From: Saprospiraceae bacterium
GTDB taxonomy: Bacteria; Bacteroidota; Bacteroidia; Chitinophagales; Saprospiraceae
Assembly (NCBI GenBank): GCA_020627705.1
Contig: JAHDGJ010000013.1
Coordinates: 45,902-109,901, forward strand
Reading direction: 5' to 3'
DNA: 64,000 nt
Below are positions 25,909 through 36,600 of this stretch, piece by piece. Numbering within the stretch: position 1 is the first letter of the stretch; every line of letters starts with the position of its first letter. The position numbers were made by a program, and so were the translations under genes. The notes beneath the pieces are model-generated. The model did no database searches. It had not been told where the DNA came from and saw nothing but the letters and a program-made list of their open reading frames with translations.

Positions 25909-26874
25909 ATGCCACTTATTGAACATGCAACGTATCGGGCCAAGGGTATTTTTAAAAATGGCCATGTCAACACCATTTATCCATATTTATTTAGGAAAAG
26001 CTTTAGTCCCACCTACGATAGACAGCGAGTACATACGCCTGATTTGGATTTCTTCGATCTTGATGTACTCGAAAATCCAACATATAAAAAGTGTACAATA
26101 CTGATACATGGATTAGAAGGGTCAAGTGCTTCACAATACATGCAAGCCACTGCACAATATTTTTATAAAAACCAATTTAACACCTACTCCATTAATCACA
26201 GATCTTGTTCTGGAGAACCTAATTTATTGCCAACCTCTTATCATTCGGGAGCATATCAAGATTTGGATTTCTTGCTCTCTATCTTAGAGACAAAATATAA
26301 GGAAATCCACATCGTTGGATTTAGCCTTGGGGGCAATATTCTTTTAAAATATTTAGGTGATGGACAACACAAGATTTCCAACAATATTCATTCCGCCATG
26401 GCGGTATCTGTCCCGATCGATTTGCATGGTTGTATCGTCAAAATCAGTTCTGGTGTAAACAGGATGTACGAACAAAATTTTTTAAAAAGCCTTCTAAAGA
26501 AAGCTGCACTTAAAAAGCAAGCCAATTACGAAGCATTTGAACATATAAATTTGAATCAAATAAAAACCTTGTACGACTTCGATGACCAGCTGACTGGACC
26601 ATTACATGGATTTAAAAATGCCTTACACTACTACCAAAGTTGCAGCAGTTTGCAGTTTTTGAAAAATATAAAAATCCCAACATTGTTGCTTAATGCCCAG
26701 GACGATCCTTTTCTTAGTAAAGAATCATTTCCATTTAGACTAGCACAAGAACATCAACAAGTATACTTTTGTGCCCCGAAGCATGGCGGCCATTGTGGCT
26801 TTTTCACCAAAGGCAAGTCTTACTATTGGATTGAAAAACAACTTGTGCAGTTTGCAAAAAATCGATGTTTATGA
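25909..26874 (+). CDS. YheT-family alpha/beta hydrolase
   Basis: This 321-residue cytosolic alpha/beta hydrolase has the oxyanion-side motif IHGLEGSS (about 66-73), the nucleophile elbow GFSLGGN with S139, a NAQDDPF acid region and a catalytic His in KHGGHCGFF, all in YheT/COG0429 order. The substrate is unknown; relatives act on esters. Its stop overlaps the next start as ATGA. Confidence 0.88.
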   Translation: MPLIEHATYRAKGIFKNGHVNTIYPYLFRKSFSPTYDRQRVHTPDLDFFDLDVLENPTYKKCTILIHGLEGSSASQYMQATAQYFYKNQFNTYSINHRSCSGEPNLLPTSYHSGAYQDLDFLLSILETKYKEIHIVGFSLGGNILLKYLGDGQHKISNNIHSAMAVSVPIDLHGCIVKISSGVNRMYEQNFLKSLLKKAALKKQANYEAFEHINLNQIKTLYDFDDQLTGPLHGFKNALHYYQSCSSLQFLKNIKIPTLLLNAQDDPFLSKESFPFRLAQEHQQVYFCAPKHGGHCGFFTKGKSYYWIEKQLVQFAKNRCL

Positions 26875-27536
26875 TTAGATCAATTATATTTTCACTTGGG
26901 ACCCTTTATTTGTTTGTGGCTTGTAGCCCAAGCCTTATGGACAACGAAGTGTCTAAGATTATAAAAACCACTGTTTTTTCTGTAGAGGGTTCGGACACTT
27001 ATCAGATTGACACTGTCCAATACATCGAAAAAGAATATTTTGACCACAGAGATGTCAAACTAGAACATCAATTTCTTAATCCTGACGGCACACTTAAAGG
27101 AAAAGAGATATACGAATTCAACGCAGGAAGCAAATATGCCAAAAGCTCAACCTACACAGATAATCAAGGCAACCCTCTGAGTTATTATAAGTTTTTATAT
27201 GATGCCAATGGCAACCGCATCTCCTCACACGGACACGATGCAGCCAACGATGAATTGTTAAGAATCGAAAGGTATCAATACGACGACAAGGGAAACAGAA
27301 CCATCAAAGAAATCAGAGATGCTTCTGATGTGTTGAACAGAAGTTTTCAATTCACTTATGATGAAGAAGGAAACATCAAATCAATGACTGTACTAAGTTC
27401 GGAGGGTAAAATCTTACTGCGGGAAGATTACAAAATAATTGGAAGAGACAAAAAAACCAATGTTTGGGTAGAAATGTGGGGTTTTAGGGGCACTATACCC
27501 AATTCTTGCAAACTAAGAGAGTTTATACAACCATAG
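26871..27536 (+). CDS. Lipoprotein with YD/RHS-like repeats
   Basis: The start is placed at the ATG at 26871 because it overlaps the hydrolase stop as ATGA; an ATG two codons earlier is possible. It has a lipobox LFVACS with C18 and four or five short YD-type beta-hairpin repeats at about 85-195 (YYKFLYDANGNRISS, RYQYDDKGNRTIK, QFTYDEEGNIKSM). Such short repeat lipoproteins are common in the phylum and have no known function. Confidence 0.78.
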   Translation: MIRSIIFSLGTLYLFVACSPSLMDNEVSKIIKTTVFSVEGSDTYQIDTVQYIEKEYFDHRDVKLEHQFLNPDGTLKGKEIYEFNAGSKYAKSSTYTDNQGNPLSYYKFLYDANGNRISSHGHDAANDELLRIERYQYDDKGNRTIKEIRDASDVLNRSFQFTYDEEGNIKSMTVLSSEGKILLREDYKIIGRDKKTNVWVEMWGFRGTIPNSCKLREFIQP

Positions 27537-27572
27537 GGACCGCCTAAGCTAGTCTTCTCTTATTAGTTATTG

Positions 27573-27580
27573 TAAATTTG
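27573..27580 (+). promoter_or_regulatory. -7 box for leuS
   Basis: TAAATTTG matches TAnnTTTG exactly, 28 bases before the leuS ATG at 27609, which implies a short leader. No leader peptide or T-box-like structure fits in the 72-base gap. Confidence 0.45.
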
Positions 27581-27608
27581 TCGACTTAATTATTAAGAAG
27601 TCGATTGC

Positions 27609-30470
27609 ATGCAATATCAGCCAAATCAAATTGAAGCGAAGTGGAAAAGGCATTGGAAAGAAAACAAGACCTACAAGGTTTCTAACTCGAGTACGAAGCC
27701 GAAGTTTTACATCTTAGATATGTTTCCGTATCCCTCAGGAGCAGGCCTCCATGTGGGACATCCTTTGGGTTATATTGCCTCCGATATTTATGCCAGGTTC
27801 AAAACTATGAATGGTTTTAATGTGCTGCACCCCATGGGATTTGATGCCTTTGGGCTTCCAGCAGAACAGTATGCCTTACAAACAGGCGTACACCCTCAGG
27901 AAAGCACCGAAACCAACATCAAAAAATACAAATCCCAACTCGACAATCTGGGTTTTAACTATGATTGGGAAAGACAGGTGACTACATGTGATCCGAGCTA
28001 CTACAAATGGACACAATGGATATTTATAGAGTTGTTTCGACATTATTACAACACAGAACTAAATAAGGCCAAGCCAATTGAAGAATTAGTGGATTCATTT
28101 GAAGCACATGGATCTGAGGCTATAAAAGCGCACCACAGCTTTGAAGGCAGTTTTTCCGCGGAAGAATGGAAGCAAATGTCTGGGAAGCAAAAGGATGAGG
28201 TATTGATGAATTACCGCTTGGCATACCTCAAAGAAGGCTATGTAAATTGGTGTGAAGCCTTAGGTACTGTTTTGGCCAATGACGAAGTAAAAGATGGCCT
28301 TTCAGAAAGAGGAGGACATCCTGTCGAAAAAAGATCCATGTCCCAATGGGCCTTGAGAATAACGGCCTACGCCGAAAGAATGCTTGAAGGACTTGAATCA
28401 CTAAATTGGAGCACTGCCCTAAAAACTATGCAGCGCAATTGGATTGGCAGATCCTATGGCGCGCAGGTATTTTTTGACATCGATGGACATGATCAAAAAA
28501 TAGAAATATTTACTACGCGACCTGACACAATCTTTGGCGCAACGTATATGGTACTCGCACCTGAACATGATCTTGTCTCCACACTGACTACTCCTGCACA
28601 AAAAGAAGAAATCGAAAACTACATCGCGTATGTAAATAACCGCTCAGAACGAGAAAGGATGAGTGATGTTAAAACGGTTACTGGAGCTTTTACTGGAGCC
28701 TACGCCAAACATCCATTTAGCGACGAAAAGATCCCCATTTGGATTGGTGAATATGTCCTCAAAGATTATGGTACCGGAGCGATTATGGCGGTACCAAGTG
28801 ATGACGAAAGAGACCACAATTTTGCGACTAAATTTGATTTGCCAATAATCCCTGTAGTCGATCAAAGTGCCTTCCCTAATGCAGAAAGAGGTCAAAAAGT
28901 TGGAAGCATGATTAATTCGGATTTCCTTAACGGAATGGAAGTCAAAGAAGCTATCCCTGCCATATGTCAAAAATTGGAAGACAAAGGTATCGGTAAGAAA
29001 AAAGTAAATTACAAGTTGAGAGATGCTAATTTCTCTAGACAAAGATATTGGGGAGAGCCATTCCCGATCAAATACGACAAAGATGGCATAGCAATCGCTC
29101 GAGATTTTTCCGAATTACCTTTAGACCTACCAGAAGTCGAAGATTATAAACCTTCGAAAGAAGGCAAATCCCCCTTATCTAAAGTCAGCCAATGGGTAAA
29201 CGAAGGCGAGTACACCAAAGAAACCGATACTATGCCAGGCTATGCCGGTTCGAGTTGGTATTTTTTGAGGTACATGGACGCCAACAATCCAGATGAATTT
29301 GCGAGCCAAGAGGCATTAAATTATTGGCAAGATGTTGATCTGTATATAGGAGGTACTGAGCATGCTGTTGGGCATTTGATGTATTCCAGATTTTGGCATA
29401 AATTTTTGTTTGACAAAGGCCTAGTTCCAACCAACGAACCCTTCAAAAAACTGGTAAATCAAGGGATGATTCAAGGGGTGATTGAGTTTATTTACCTCGA
29501 CAAAAAAGAGCATGATGGAAGAAAGAAATTTATCTGTGCTGGTCTTATAGATCCTGAGCAAAAAGAGGCGTTCGCTAAGATCCCTGTACATGTTGATTTT
29601 GTTTCAAACTATGGATCTAGTGATTCATATCTTAACCTAGAAGGGATTAAGAAATTTTTAGACTGGAGACCAGAATACGCAAACGCCATTTTTGAATGTG
29701 CCAATGGTGTATTAAAAGATGGTTTATTCAACTCCAAGGATTCAGCCATGGATTCCAATCTGATTACTCAATCAGAAGTAGGAAAAATGTCCAAAAGATA
29801 TTTTAATGTAGTAAACCCCGATGATGTAGTGGCCAAATATGGAGCGGATTGTTTCCGATTGTACGAAATGTTTTTGGGCCCTATCGAACAGTCCAAACCT
29901 TGGGACACCAAAGGCATAGATGGTACTTCAAAATTTTTGCGTAAGCTCTGGGGACTATTCTATACAGAAAATGAAGAATGGGCCGTTAACAACGAGTCGG
30001 CAAGCAAAGAATCATTAAAAACTTTGCATACGGCTATTAAAAAAGTCCGAAACGATATCGAAAACCTTTCCCTCAATACATCGGTAAGTGCCTTTATGGT
30101 CTGTGTAAACGAACTAAAAAAGCAAAATTGCAGAAATAGAGAAATCCTAAAATCATTGCTCCAACTTCTTGCCCCCTTTGCTCCATTTACAACAGAAGAA
30201 TTGTGGGAAAAATTAGGTGAAGAGGGCTCTATTCATCACAGTAGCTATCCCATACACGACGAAAGCCATTTGATCGAATCCGAGGTAACATTGCCTCTAT
30301 CTATTAACGGCAAAAAAAGAGGAGAACTTACCGTAGATGCCAACACATCAAAGGAAGATATTGAAGATATGGCAAGAAATCATGAAATCACTCAAAAGTG
30401 GTTGGAGGACAAAGCAATTAGAAAAGTGATCGTTGTTCCTGGGAGAATGGTAAATGTAGTGATTGGCTAA
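27609..30470 (+). CDS. leuS: Leucyl-tRNA synthetase
   Basis: This 953-residue class I aminoacyl-tRNA synthetase has the HIGH motif as HVGH at 48-51, the zinc/CP1 editing region at about 230-430 (IFTTRPDTIFGATYMVLAPEH, then GTGAIMAVPSDDERDHNFA), a leucine-specific insertion at about 625-720, KMSKR at 726-730, and the anticodon-binding and C-terminal domains. All parts are intact. Confidence 0.98.
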   Translation: MQYQPNQIEAKWKRHWKENKTYKVSNSSTKPKFYILDMFPYPSGAGLHVGHPLGYIASDIYARFKTMNGFNVLHPMGFDAFGLPAEQYALQTGVHPQESTETNIKKYKSQLDNLGFNYDWERQVTTCDPSYYKWTQWIFIELFRHYYNTELNKAKPIEELVDSFEAHGSEAIKAHHSFEGSFSAEEWKQMSGKQKDEVLMNYRLAYLKEGYVNWCEALGTVLANDEVKDGLSERGGHPVEKRSMSQWALRITAYAERMLEGLESLNWSTALKTMQRNWIGRSYGAQVFFDIDGHDQKIEIFTTRPDTIFGATYMVLAPEHDLVSTLTTPAQKEEIENYIAYVNNRSERERMSDVKTVTGAFTGAYAKHPFSDEKIPIWIGEYVLKDYGTGAIMAVPSDDERDHNFATKFDLPIIPVVDQSAFPNAERGQKVGSMINSDFLNGMEVKEAIPAICQKLEDKGIGKKKVNYKLRDANFSRQRYWGEPFPIKYDKDGIAIARDFSELPLDLPEVEDYKPSKEGKSPLSKVSQWVNEGEYTKETDTMPGYAGSSWYFLRYMDANNPDEFASQEALNYWQDVDLYIGGTEHAVGHLMYSRFWHKFLFDKGLVPTNEPFKKLVNQGMIQGVIEFIYLDKKEHDGRKKFICAGLIDPEQKEAFAKIPVHVDFVSNYGSSDSYLNLEGIKKFLDWRPEYANAIFECANGVLKDGLFNSKDSAMDSNLITQSEVGKMSKRYFNVVNPDDVVAKYGADCFRLYEMFLGPIEQSKPWDTKGIDGTSKFLRKLWGLFYTENEEWAVNNESASKESLKTLHTAIKKVRNDIENLSLNTSVSAFMVCVNELKKQNCRNREILKSLLQLLAPFAPFTTEELWEKLGEEGSIHHSSYPIHDESHLIESEVTLPLSINGKKRGELTVDANTSKEDIEDMARNHEITQKWLEDKAIRKVIVVPGRMVNVVIG

Positions 30471-30533
30471 AATTGTCCTGAGCACTGCTCTAAATCTATG
30501 TACTGCAGCAAAGATTATCCTTATCTTTAGAAA

Positions 30534-33500
30534 ATGCAGAATGGTAGAAAAATTATCTTGAGTCTAATGCTCATTTGCGTTTCTTTTATGCTCAAAGGGC
30601 AAGACACTGATGCCACACAGCGATTGGCGAAAATGCAATCTTTGGAAAAACTAAACAAGCTAGATTTTCCTTCAGCCTCTTCGTTTTTCCATCATTATCA
30701 AAAACTACTCAACACAGGGGTATTAGACCTCACCTTGAGTTCACAACGCATAGGAAAAAAGGGCTACCAGTATCTAAGATTTAAACAAGAGCACCTTGGG
30801 CATGAGGTCATTGGTGGGCATTATATTTTACACAGCTTAAACAACAGAATTACCAAAGGACGAGGAAACATCATACCCAATCTTCCGGACAGATACAAAG
30901 ATATCATTGACAAACAAATCGCAATTTCAGTGGCAAAGGATAAAACAAACAACCTTTCCCTCAATGCATTGCCGATTCCAATTAATCCAACTTTTAACTT
31001 CAAAAAAACCAGTTCCAAAAAAGTATGGATAGACCTCGCCTTTCCTGACAAATCTGGAAATTATGTTTTGGCTTACGAAATTCTATTAGAAGCTGACTAC
31101 CCTATCTTACTGAAAGAACGGGTGTACATCAATGCCTCCAATGGAAAATACATCACAAGTTTAAGTGATATCCATACCTCTCCGGTGGAGACCATAGCAG
31201 AGACCTTTTTTTATGGCCCTCAAGAAATAACCGTTGATCTAAAATCGGGTACTTACGAAATGTTGGATAGCACCCGCGATAGTTTGAGGATTCTTGACAA
31301 CGACAATGGAGATCAGATCGTCAGTAATCTTTTAAACATTTGGAATTTTGATTCGGGAGAAGTGCCAAAGGTTGCTGCTGATGCGCACTACTGTACGGCG
31401 GCATATCATGATTTGCTAAAAAATAAATTTGATTGGGACGGAATCGATGGATTGGGAGGCGCTCTAATTACAAGAATCAACCAAAATGGAAAATACTACA
31501 CCAATGCTTTTTGGGATGGTACAAGAGCAAGCTTCGGAAACGGAGATTGCCATTCGTATCACGCGCTAACAACCTTAGATGTTGTTGGACATGAATTTGC
31601 TCACGGCTTTATTGATTACACTTCTGATCTAGTGTATCGAAATCAACCAGGAGCACTCAATGAGTCCACTGCCGATATTTTCGGAAAGACTTTGGAGTAT
31701 CTCTATGATTACGAAAACTTTAGCTGGAACATCGCACAGCGCTCTGCTAGAAATGAAACGGTTTCGGGGTTTAGATCTATGTCAGATCCTACCATCAAAA
31801 GAGACCCAAAATTATTTGGGGGAAATCATTGGTACACGGGCCTTGGAGACAATGGAGGTGTACATTCCAACAGTGGTGTGATGAATTATTGGTATTACTT
31901 ATTAGTGGAAGGAGGATCAGGGACGAACGAAAACGGCTATGATTTCGATGTTAATCCAATAGGGATACATGATGCGTTTGACATTGTATTTTATATGCAT
32001 TTGGCTTACCTCGGACCGGATTCAGATTATTTTGATGCTTATGATGCGAGCATAAGTCAAGCAACGGATCTTTTTGGCGCAAATTCACCACAGCTTGAAA
32101 GTGTCATAGAAGCTTGGATGGCATGTGGTCTTTTTGAAGGAATGAATAGTAGAGATTTATCTATAGAGCTTACACAGACTACTTTAGGACTATGTCCTGG
32201 TGAAAGTAAAACAGTAGATGTCATTATCAGAAATGTAGGAACTGAATCCTTTATGCAAGGATCAAGCATAGAACTTCAATACGCCCTACATGGAACTGCT
32301 TACAACGAGCCTTTGGTGCTCAGTCAAAATTTGAATCCTGAAGACTCTATTATCTACACTTTAAATCAAAGCATTACCACTGGTACTTCCTTAAATTTTA
32401 ATATCAGCATTTTCTTAGATGCTCCGGGAGACCTAAATCAACTGAACAATTCAGGCACGGTAAGTGCGAGAGGTTCGGAATCTGCTGGTACAGATATTCG
32501 TCTGGTAAATTTCAGATTTAGATACGACAATACCTGTGGAGTACCTCAACTGCGGGGATACACCTACAACCTCCAAAATACTGGATGTGCTATTATTCCT
32601 GAGGGAGATTCTATATATTTTAAAGTCAGTACCGAAAATCAAGAATTCGTGATTGGTCGCGATTTGTTTTTTGATTTTAGCCCTGGAAATTATCAGGGCT
32701 CCTCCCGAAATTTTGATGATATCATTCAAGGGGATTTTAAAAATTATTCTGTCGAGTTACTATTTAATCCGGACGTAAATCTTGAAAACAACAGCTATAC
32801 TGATGAGATAAGTTATTTAACGTTCATAGAAAAAGATTACTTTGAAAACTTTACTCCTGAAGTGGATCGAAGTATGTTTTTTGTGGAGACCAATCAATAT
32901 TATGGTCAAGACTCTATATACCATTACAACGACGAGCATGTACTGGCTCTAGCTGGGTTGCGCACAGCGGGAAGCTTCGTAAATTGTGCCGAGTTAGAGG
33001 ATTTTAAAAATCAATACTATTTCCCGACAAGAGTAAATTATTGTGTCGAAACCATGGGAATGGATCAACCTATTTTCAGTTTCGATTTGACTCAATTGCG
33101 TAACGAAAGCTTCACCGCAAACATTAGTAATAATGCTTACCAATGCCTAGTTCAGGTTCTAACTGATTCCACAACCAGTGAGGTCATTTATGACCAACCC
33201 AATGGAGAAAGTGTGCTTCACGAATTCGAACTTCCGAAAGGCTATTCTGGTGAACTAGAAATTTTTATTATAACGATTAGCGGAAATGCCGACTCTTTTG
33301 AAAATAACCTTGAAGACACAGATGCGGTTCTACTTGACAACGTAAGACTTTACGATAAAGCAGAAGAAGATATAAAATTTGCGGATGCAGAGTATAGCCT
33401 TTTTCCAAATCCTGCGTTGAACATATTTACTGTTCAAAGTAAAAATCCAAATCAAGTTTTTGACTTGGTTATTTATGATCAACTGGGAAGAAAGGTAGAA

Positions 33501-33626
33501 CAGTTTAACAATATAGCTTACACCAAAGAAATTGACTTGAGCAATCACAGCAGCGGTGTTTACTACGTTTCTCTGTTGATAGAAAACAACTTGGCGTTTC
33601 AAGAAAAACTTGTTTTGATTCATTAA
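30534..33626 (+). CDS. T9SS-exported M4 (thermolysin-family) metalloprotease
   Basis: This 1030-residue protein has a signal peptide (1-22), a propeptide at about 40-225, and an M4 catalytic domain at about 235-540 with HEFAH at 353-357 and the third zinc ligand E377 (NESTAD), spaced exactly as in thermolysin. The catalytic His block GVHSNSGVMNYWYYL follows. After it come a CARDB-like beta domain (about 550-650), a further beta region with CxxP/C pairs, and a type A sorting domain (about 950-1030, YSLFPNPALN ... LVLIH) for T9SS export. It is a secreted or surface protease. The SprB-repeat adhesin gene follows after 19 bases. Confidence 0.93.
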   Translation: MQNGRKIILSLMLICVSFMLKGQDTDATQRLAKMQSLEKLNKLDFPSASSFFHHYQKLLNTGVLDLTLSSQRIGKKGYQYLRFKQEHLGHEVIGGHYILHSLNNRITKGRGNIIPNLPDRYKDIIDKQIAISVAKDKTNNLSLNALPIPINPTFNFKKTSSKKVWIDLAFPDKSGNYVLAYEILLEADYPILLKERVYINASNGKYITSLSDIHTSPVETIAETFFYGPQEITVDLKSGTYEMLDSTRDSLRILDNDNGDQIVSNLLNIWNFDSGEVPKVAADAHYCTAAYHDLLKNKFDWDGIDGLGGALITRINQNGKYYTNAFWDGTRASFGNGDCHSYHALTTLDVVGHEFAHGFIDYTSDLVYRNQPGALNESTADIFGKTLEYLYDYENFSWNIAQRSARNETVSGFRSMSDPTIKRDPKLFGGNHWYTGLGDNGGVHSNSGVMNYWYYLLVEGGSGTNENGYDFDVNPIGIHDAFDIVFYMHLAYLGPDSDYFDAYDASISQATDLFGANSPQLESVIEAWMACGLFEGMNSRDLSIELTQTTLGLCPGESKTVDVIIRNVGTESFMQGSSIELQYALHGTAYNEPLVLSQNLNPEDSIIYTLNQSITTGTSLNFNISIFLDAPGDLNQLNNSGTVSARGSESAGTDIRLVNFRFRYDNTCGVPQLRGYTYNLQNTGCAIIPEGDSIYFKVSTENQEFVIGRDLFFDFSPGNYQGSSRNFDDIIQGDFKNYSVELLFNPDVNLENNSYTDEISYLTFIEKDYFENFTPEVDRSMFFVETNQYYGQDSIYHYNDEHVLALAGLRTAGSFVNCAELEDFKNQYYFPTRVNYCVETMGMDQPIFSFDLTQLRNESFTANISNNAYQCLVQVLTDSTTSEVIYDQPNGESVLHEFELPKGYSGELEIFIITISGNADSFENNLEDTDAVLLDNVRLYDKAEEDIKFADAEYSLFPNPALNIFTVQSKNPNQVFDLVIYDQLGRKVEQFNNIAYTKEIDLSNHSSGVYYVSLLIENNLAFQEKLVLIH

Positions 33627-33645
33627 AGATTGTTTCCAAACGCGC

Positions 33646-36600
33646 ATGAAGCATCTCTTACCATTGATCATTTTTTTGTGCCTTTCGGCGAAAGCCAAAA
33701 GCACTATTTCATGTAATGAGCCAATCTTGCAAAACTTCGGACTTATTACATCAACCAGTGCTGAAATAAACTTTATTGACGTTAATGGAGGTCAAGCGGA
33801 AAGCTGGCAAATTGAGTTGGTGACACAAGGGAGCAATCCAACAGGATCTCCTACCCATGTTGACATAGAATCAAACAACTACACCATTTCGCAGCTATCT
33901 CCAGGAATGGAATATTCTATTTATCTCAGAGCAGTTTGTGACAAAGGACCCAGCGATTGGAACGGACCCTATGCCTTTTTTACAAATTTTACCAATGGTG
34001 AATCTTGTATCATTGATATTGGAATCAAAGATGAATCTTGTACAAACTTCTATATTGAAGTCAGTGATTTGTCTAGCAACGAATTAGGCAACAACATTTT
34101 TGTTGAAGAAATTAAGCTTGCCATAGAACATACTTGGCCCCAAGATTTGATTATAAATCTGTCATCGCCTAATGGCAAAACCGTATTATTATCAGAAAGA
34201 AATGGGACAAACTCTGATCATTATGGAGATCCCTTCAATACTGATTGTATCAATTCACTCAACTTCAATAATAAGGCATGTCTTACTGTTGACGAAATCT
34301 TGCCCCCCTTGATAGGAACTTTCAAACCTGAAGGCGACATTAACAAATACTTAGACGGATCAGATCCTAACGGAATTTGGACCTTAGAAATTTGCGATGA
34401 AGCTAAACCAGATGTGGGCAGACTCAAATTTGTTGACATAGAATTTAGTGAAGAAATCTGTCCCGTTCCTTCGGTTTTTGTGGCTAAAAATATAGACGAT
34501 ACGCAGGCACAAATTCAATGGAGTCCCCCTTTCAACTGTCTTTTTCTCGAAGCGGTTTGGGGTGAACTTGGATTTGACCCAAATGCTGCAAGCGTCTTTA
34601 CTATCGGATGTCAATCAGGAGAGTTTACAATATCTAACCTCCAAGCAAATACGACTTACGAAGTTTTTGTGAAGAGCAAGTGTAATTTGTCAGACTCGCC
34701 TTTTTCTTGTTCTATTGTTTTTACGACAGAATGTATGGCATCGACCGACCGACTAAATTTTGATGACAAAGATCTATGTCAAACGAGTTGCTTAGAAGAT
34801 TGTACAATCTTAGGAAATTGGAACAATAGCCTGTCCGACGACCAAGATTGGTTGGTGCATCAAGGAGAAACTCCTACAACCTTTACAGGACCTGAAAACG
34901 ATGCTTTTGAATTCGGAAATTACATATATATAGAAAATGCTCCAACTGTATGTGATTCTGGCGCCGTCGCACAATTGTTGTCCAAGTGTATTGAAATCGA
35001 AACCAATAATACCGAATGCGCGAAGCTAAAATTTGCCTATCACATGTTTGGTTTGGGAATCAACACTCTTGAATTAAAACTCAGTGAGAATCAAGGGCAA
35101 CATTGGATTACAATTTTCGAAAAAAATGGATCTCAATCTCAAGAATGGTTGTTTGAAGAAATTGATCTATTTCCCTATGCAGGAAGACAAATCCTTTTAA
35201 GTTTTGAAGCTTTTTCAGGGTCAGCGGAAGGGGACATAGCCCTGGATCAAATTGAGCTTTTTGGAGCACATTTTATAAATGATGGAGAATTGTTTTATGT
35301 GGATTCAGATTTGGATGGATTTGGCTCCAGCGACAGTTTGCGTTACTGTGGATTACGTTATCCTGGAATCAGTCAAAACAATTTGGATTGCAATGACGAA
35401 GATCCCAACATTAATCCTGAGGCCTTAGAGCTGCCTTGCAATTTGATTGATGAAAATTGCAATGGAAATTCGGACGACTCTATGCAAACCAATCCCGTAA
35501 TTTATACCATTGAAAATATACAAAACGAATCTTGCCTGGGATCCTCCGATGGAACGATTTCGCTTAGTTTTTCACAAGGAAGTCCTCCTTACGATATATT
35601 ATGGAATAATGGCCTTAGCGGAGACGATATTTCAGGGCTTGGCAAAGGGGTATATTTTGCGACTGTGACAGATGGTACAGGGTGTAAAACATTGGTGGAT
35701 TTTATTGAAATTGATGCTAATACCGAATTGCAGGTTTTTTCAAGTATGGTGATACCACCCTCTTGCCCTGGCAAATCGGATGGTCAAATGGCTTTTAATG
35801 TTACAGGTGGAATGCCACCATACTCCTTTTTTTGGAATAATCTAAGTCAAGATTCTGTTGCACAAAACTTAAGTGAAGGCAGCTACTCCGTGGTCATTAC
35901 GGATGTGAATGGATGCCAAATAGAAACTTCTGAAATAGTTTTGGATGCCCCTGAAGCCATTCAAGCAGGTGTTCAATTTAAAACCGACATTGATTGTTTT
36001 GGAGACTCTACTGCCCAAATTGCTCTAGGCTTTACAGAAGCTAATTTCCCTGTGGACGTTATATGGAATACCGGAGATAGCGGTACAAGTGTTTCTAATT
36101 TAGGCGCAGGCATCTATGCATGCACGATTACGGATACTGAAGGTTGTCAGCTTACCCTATCAGACATAGAAATCACTCAAAATGATTCCCTTCGAATTTT
36201 TGTGGAAGGGATTGAAAACGTACGATGTCATGGAGAAGCAGATGGAAAAATAGAAATTACAGTGATAGGTGGTGATGATCCGTACGCCTACAGTTGGAGC
36301 AATGGAGCTTTTACAGAAGACCTGTTCAATATCCCAAAAGGATCGTATGCCTTGACTTTGACGGACTTTAAAGGCTGCAAATATGTTTTGGACACTCTTT
36401 GGGTAACAGAACCAGATCCAATACAAATCAATTTGGATAGTATAGAAATGATAGCTTGTCCTTTTAGCAACAATGGTGAAATTACCCTTGAAGCATTTGG
36501 TGGTACAGCTCCTTATTCTTATTTCTGGGATCATACTGACGTGGACACAAACGCATTAGTGGATTTAGAGTCTGGTACTTATAGCTTAAATATTATTGAT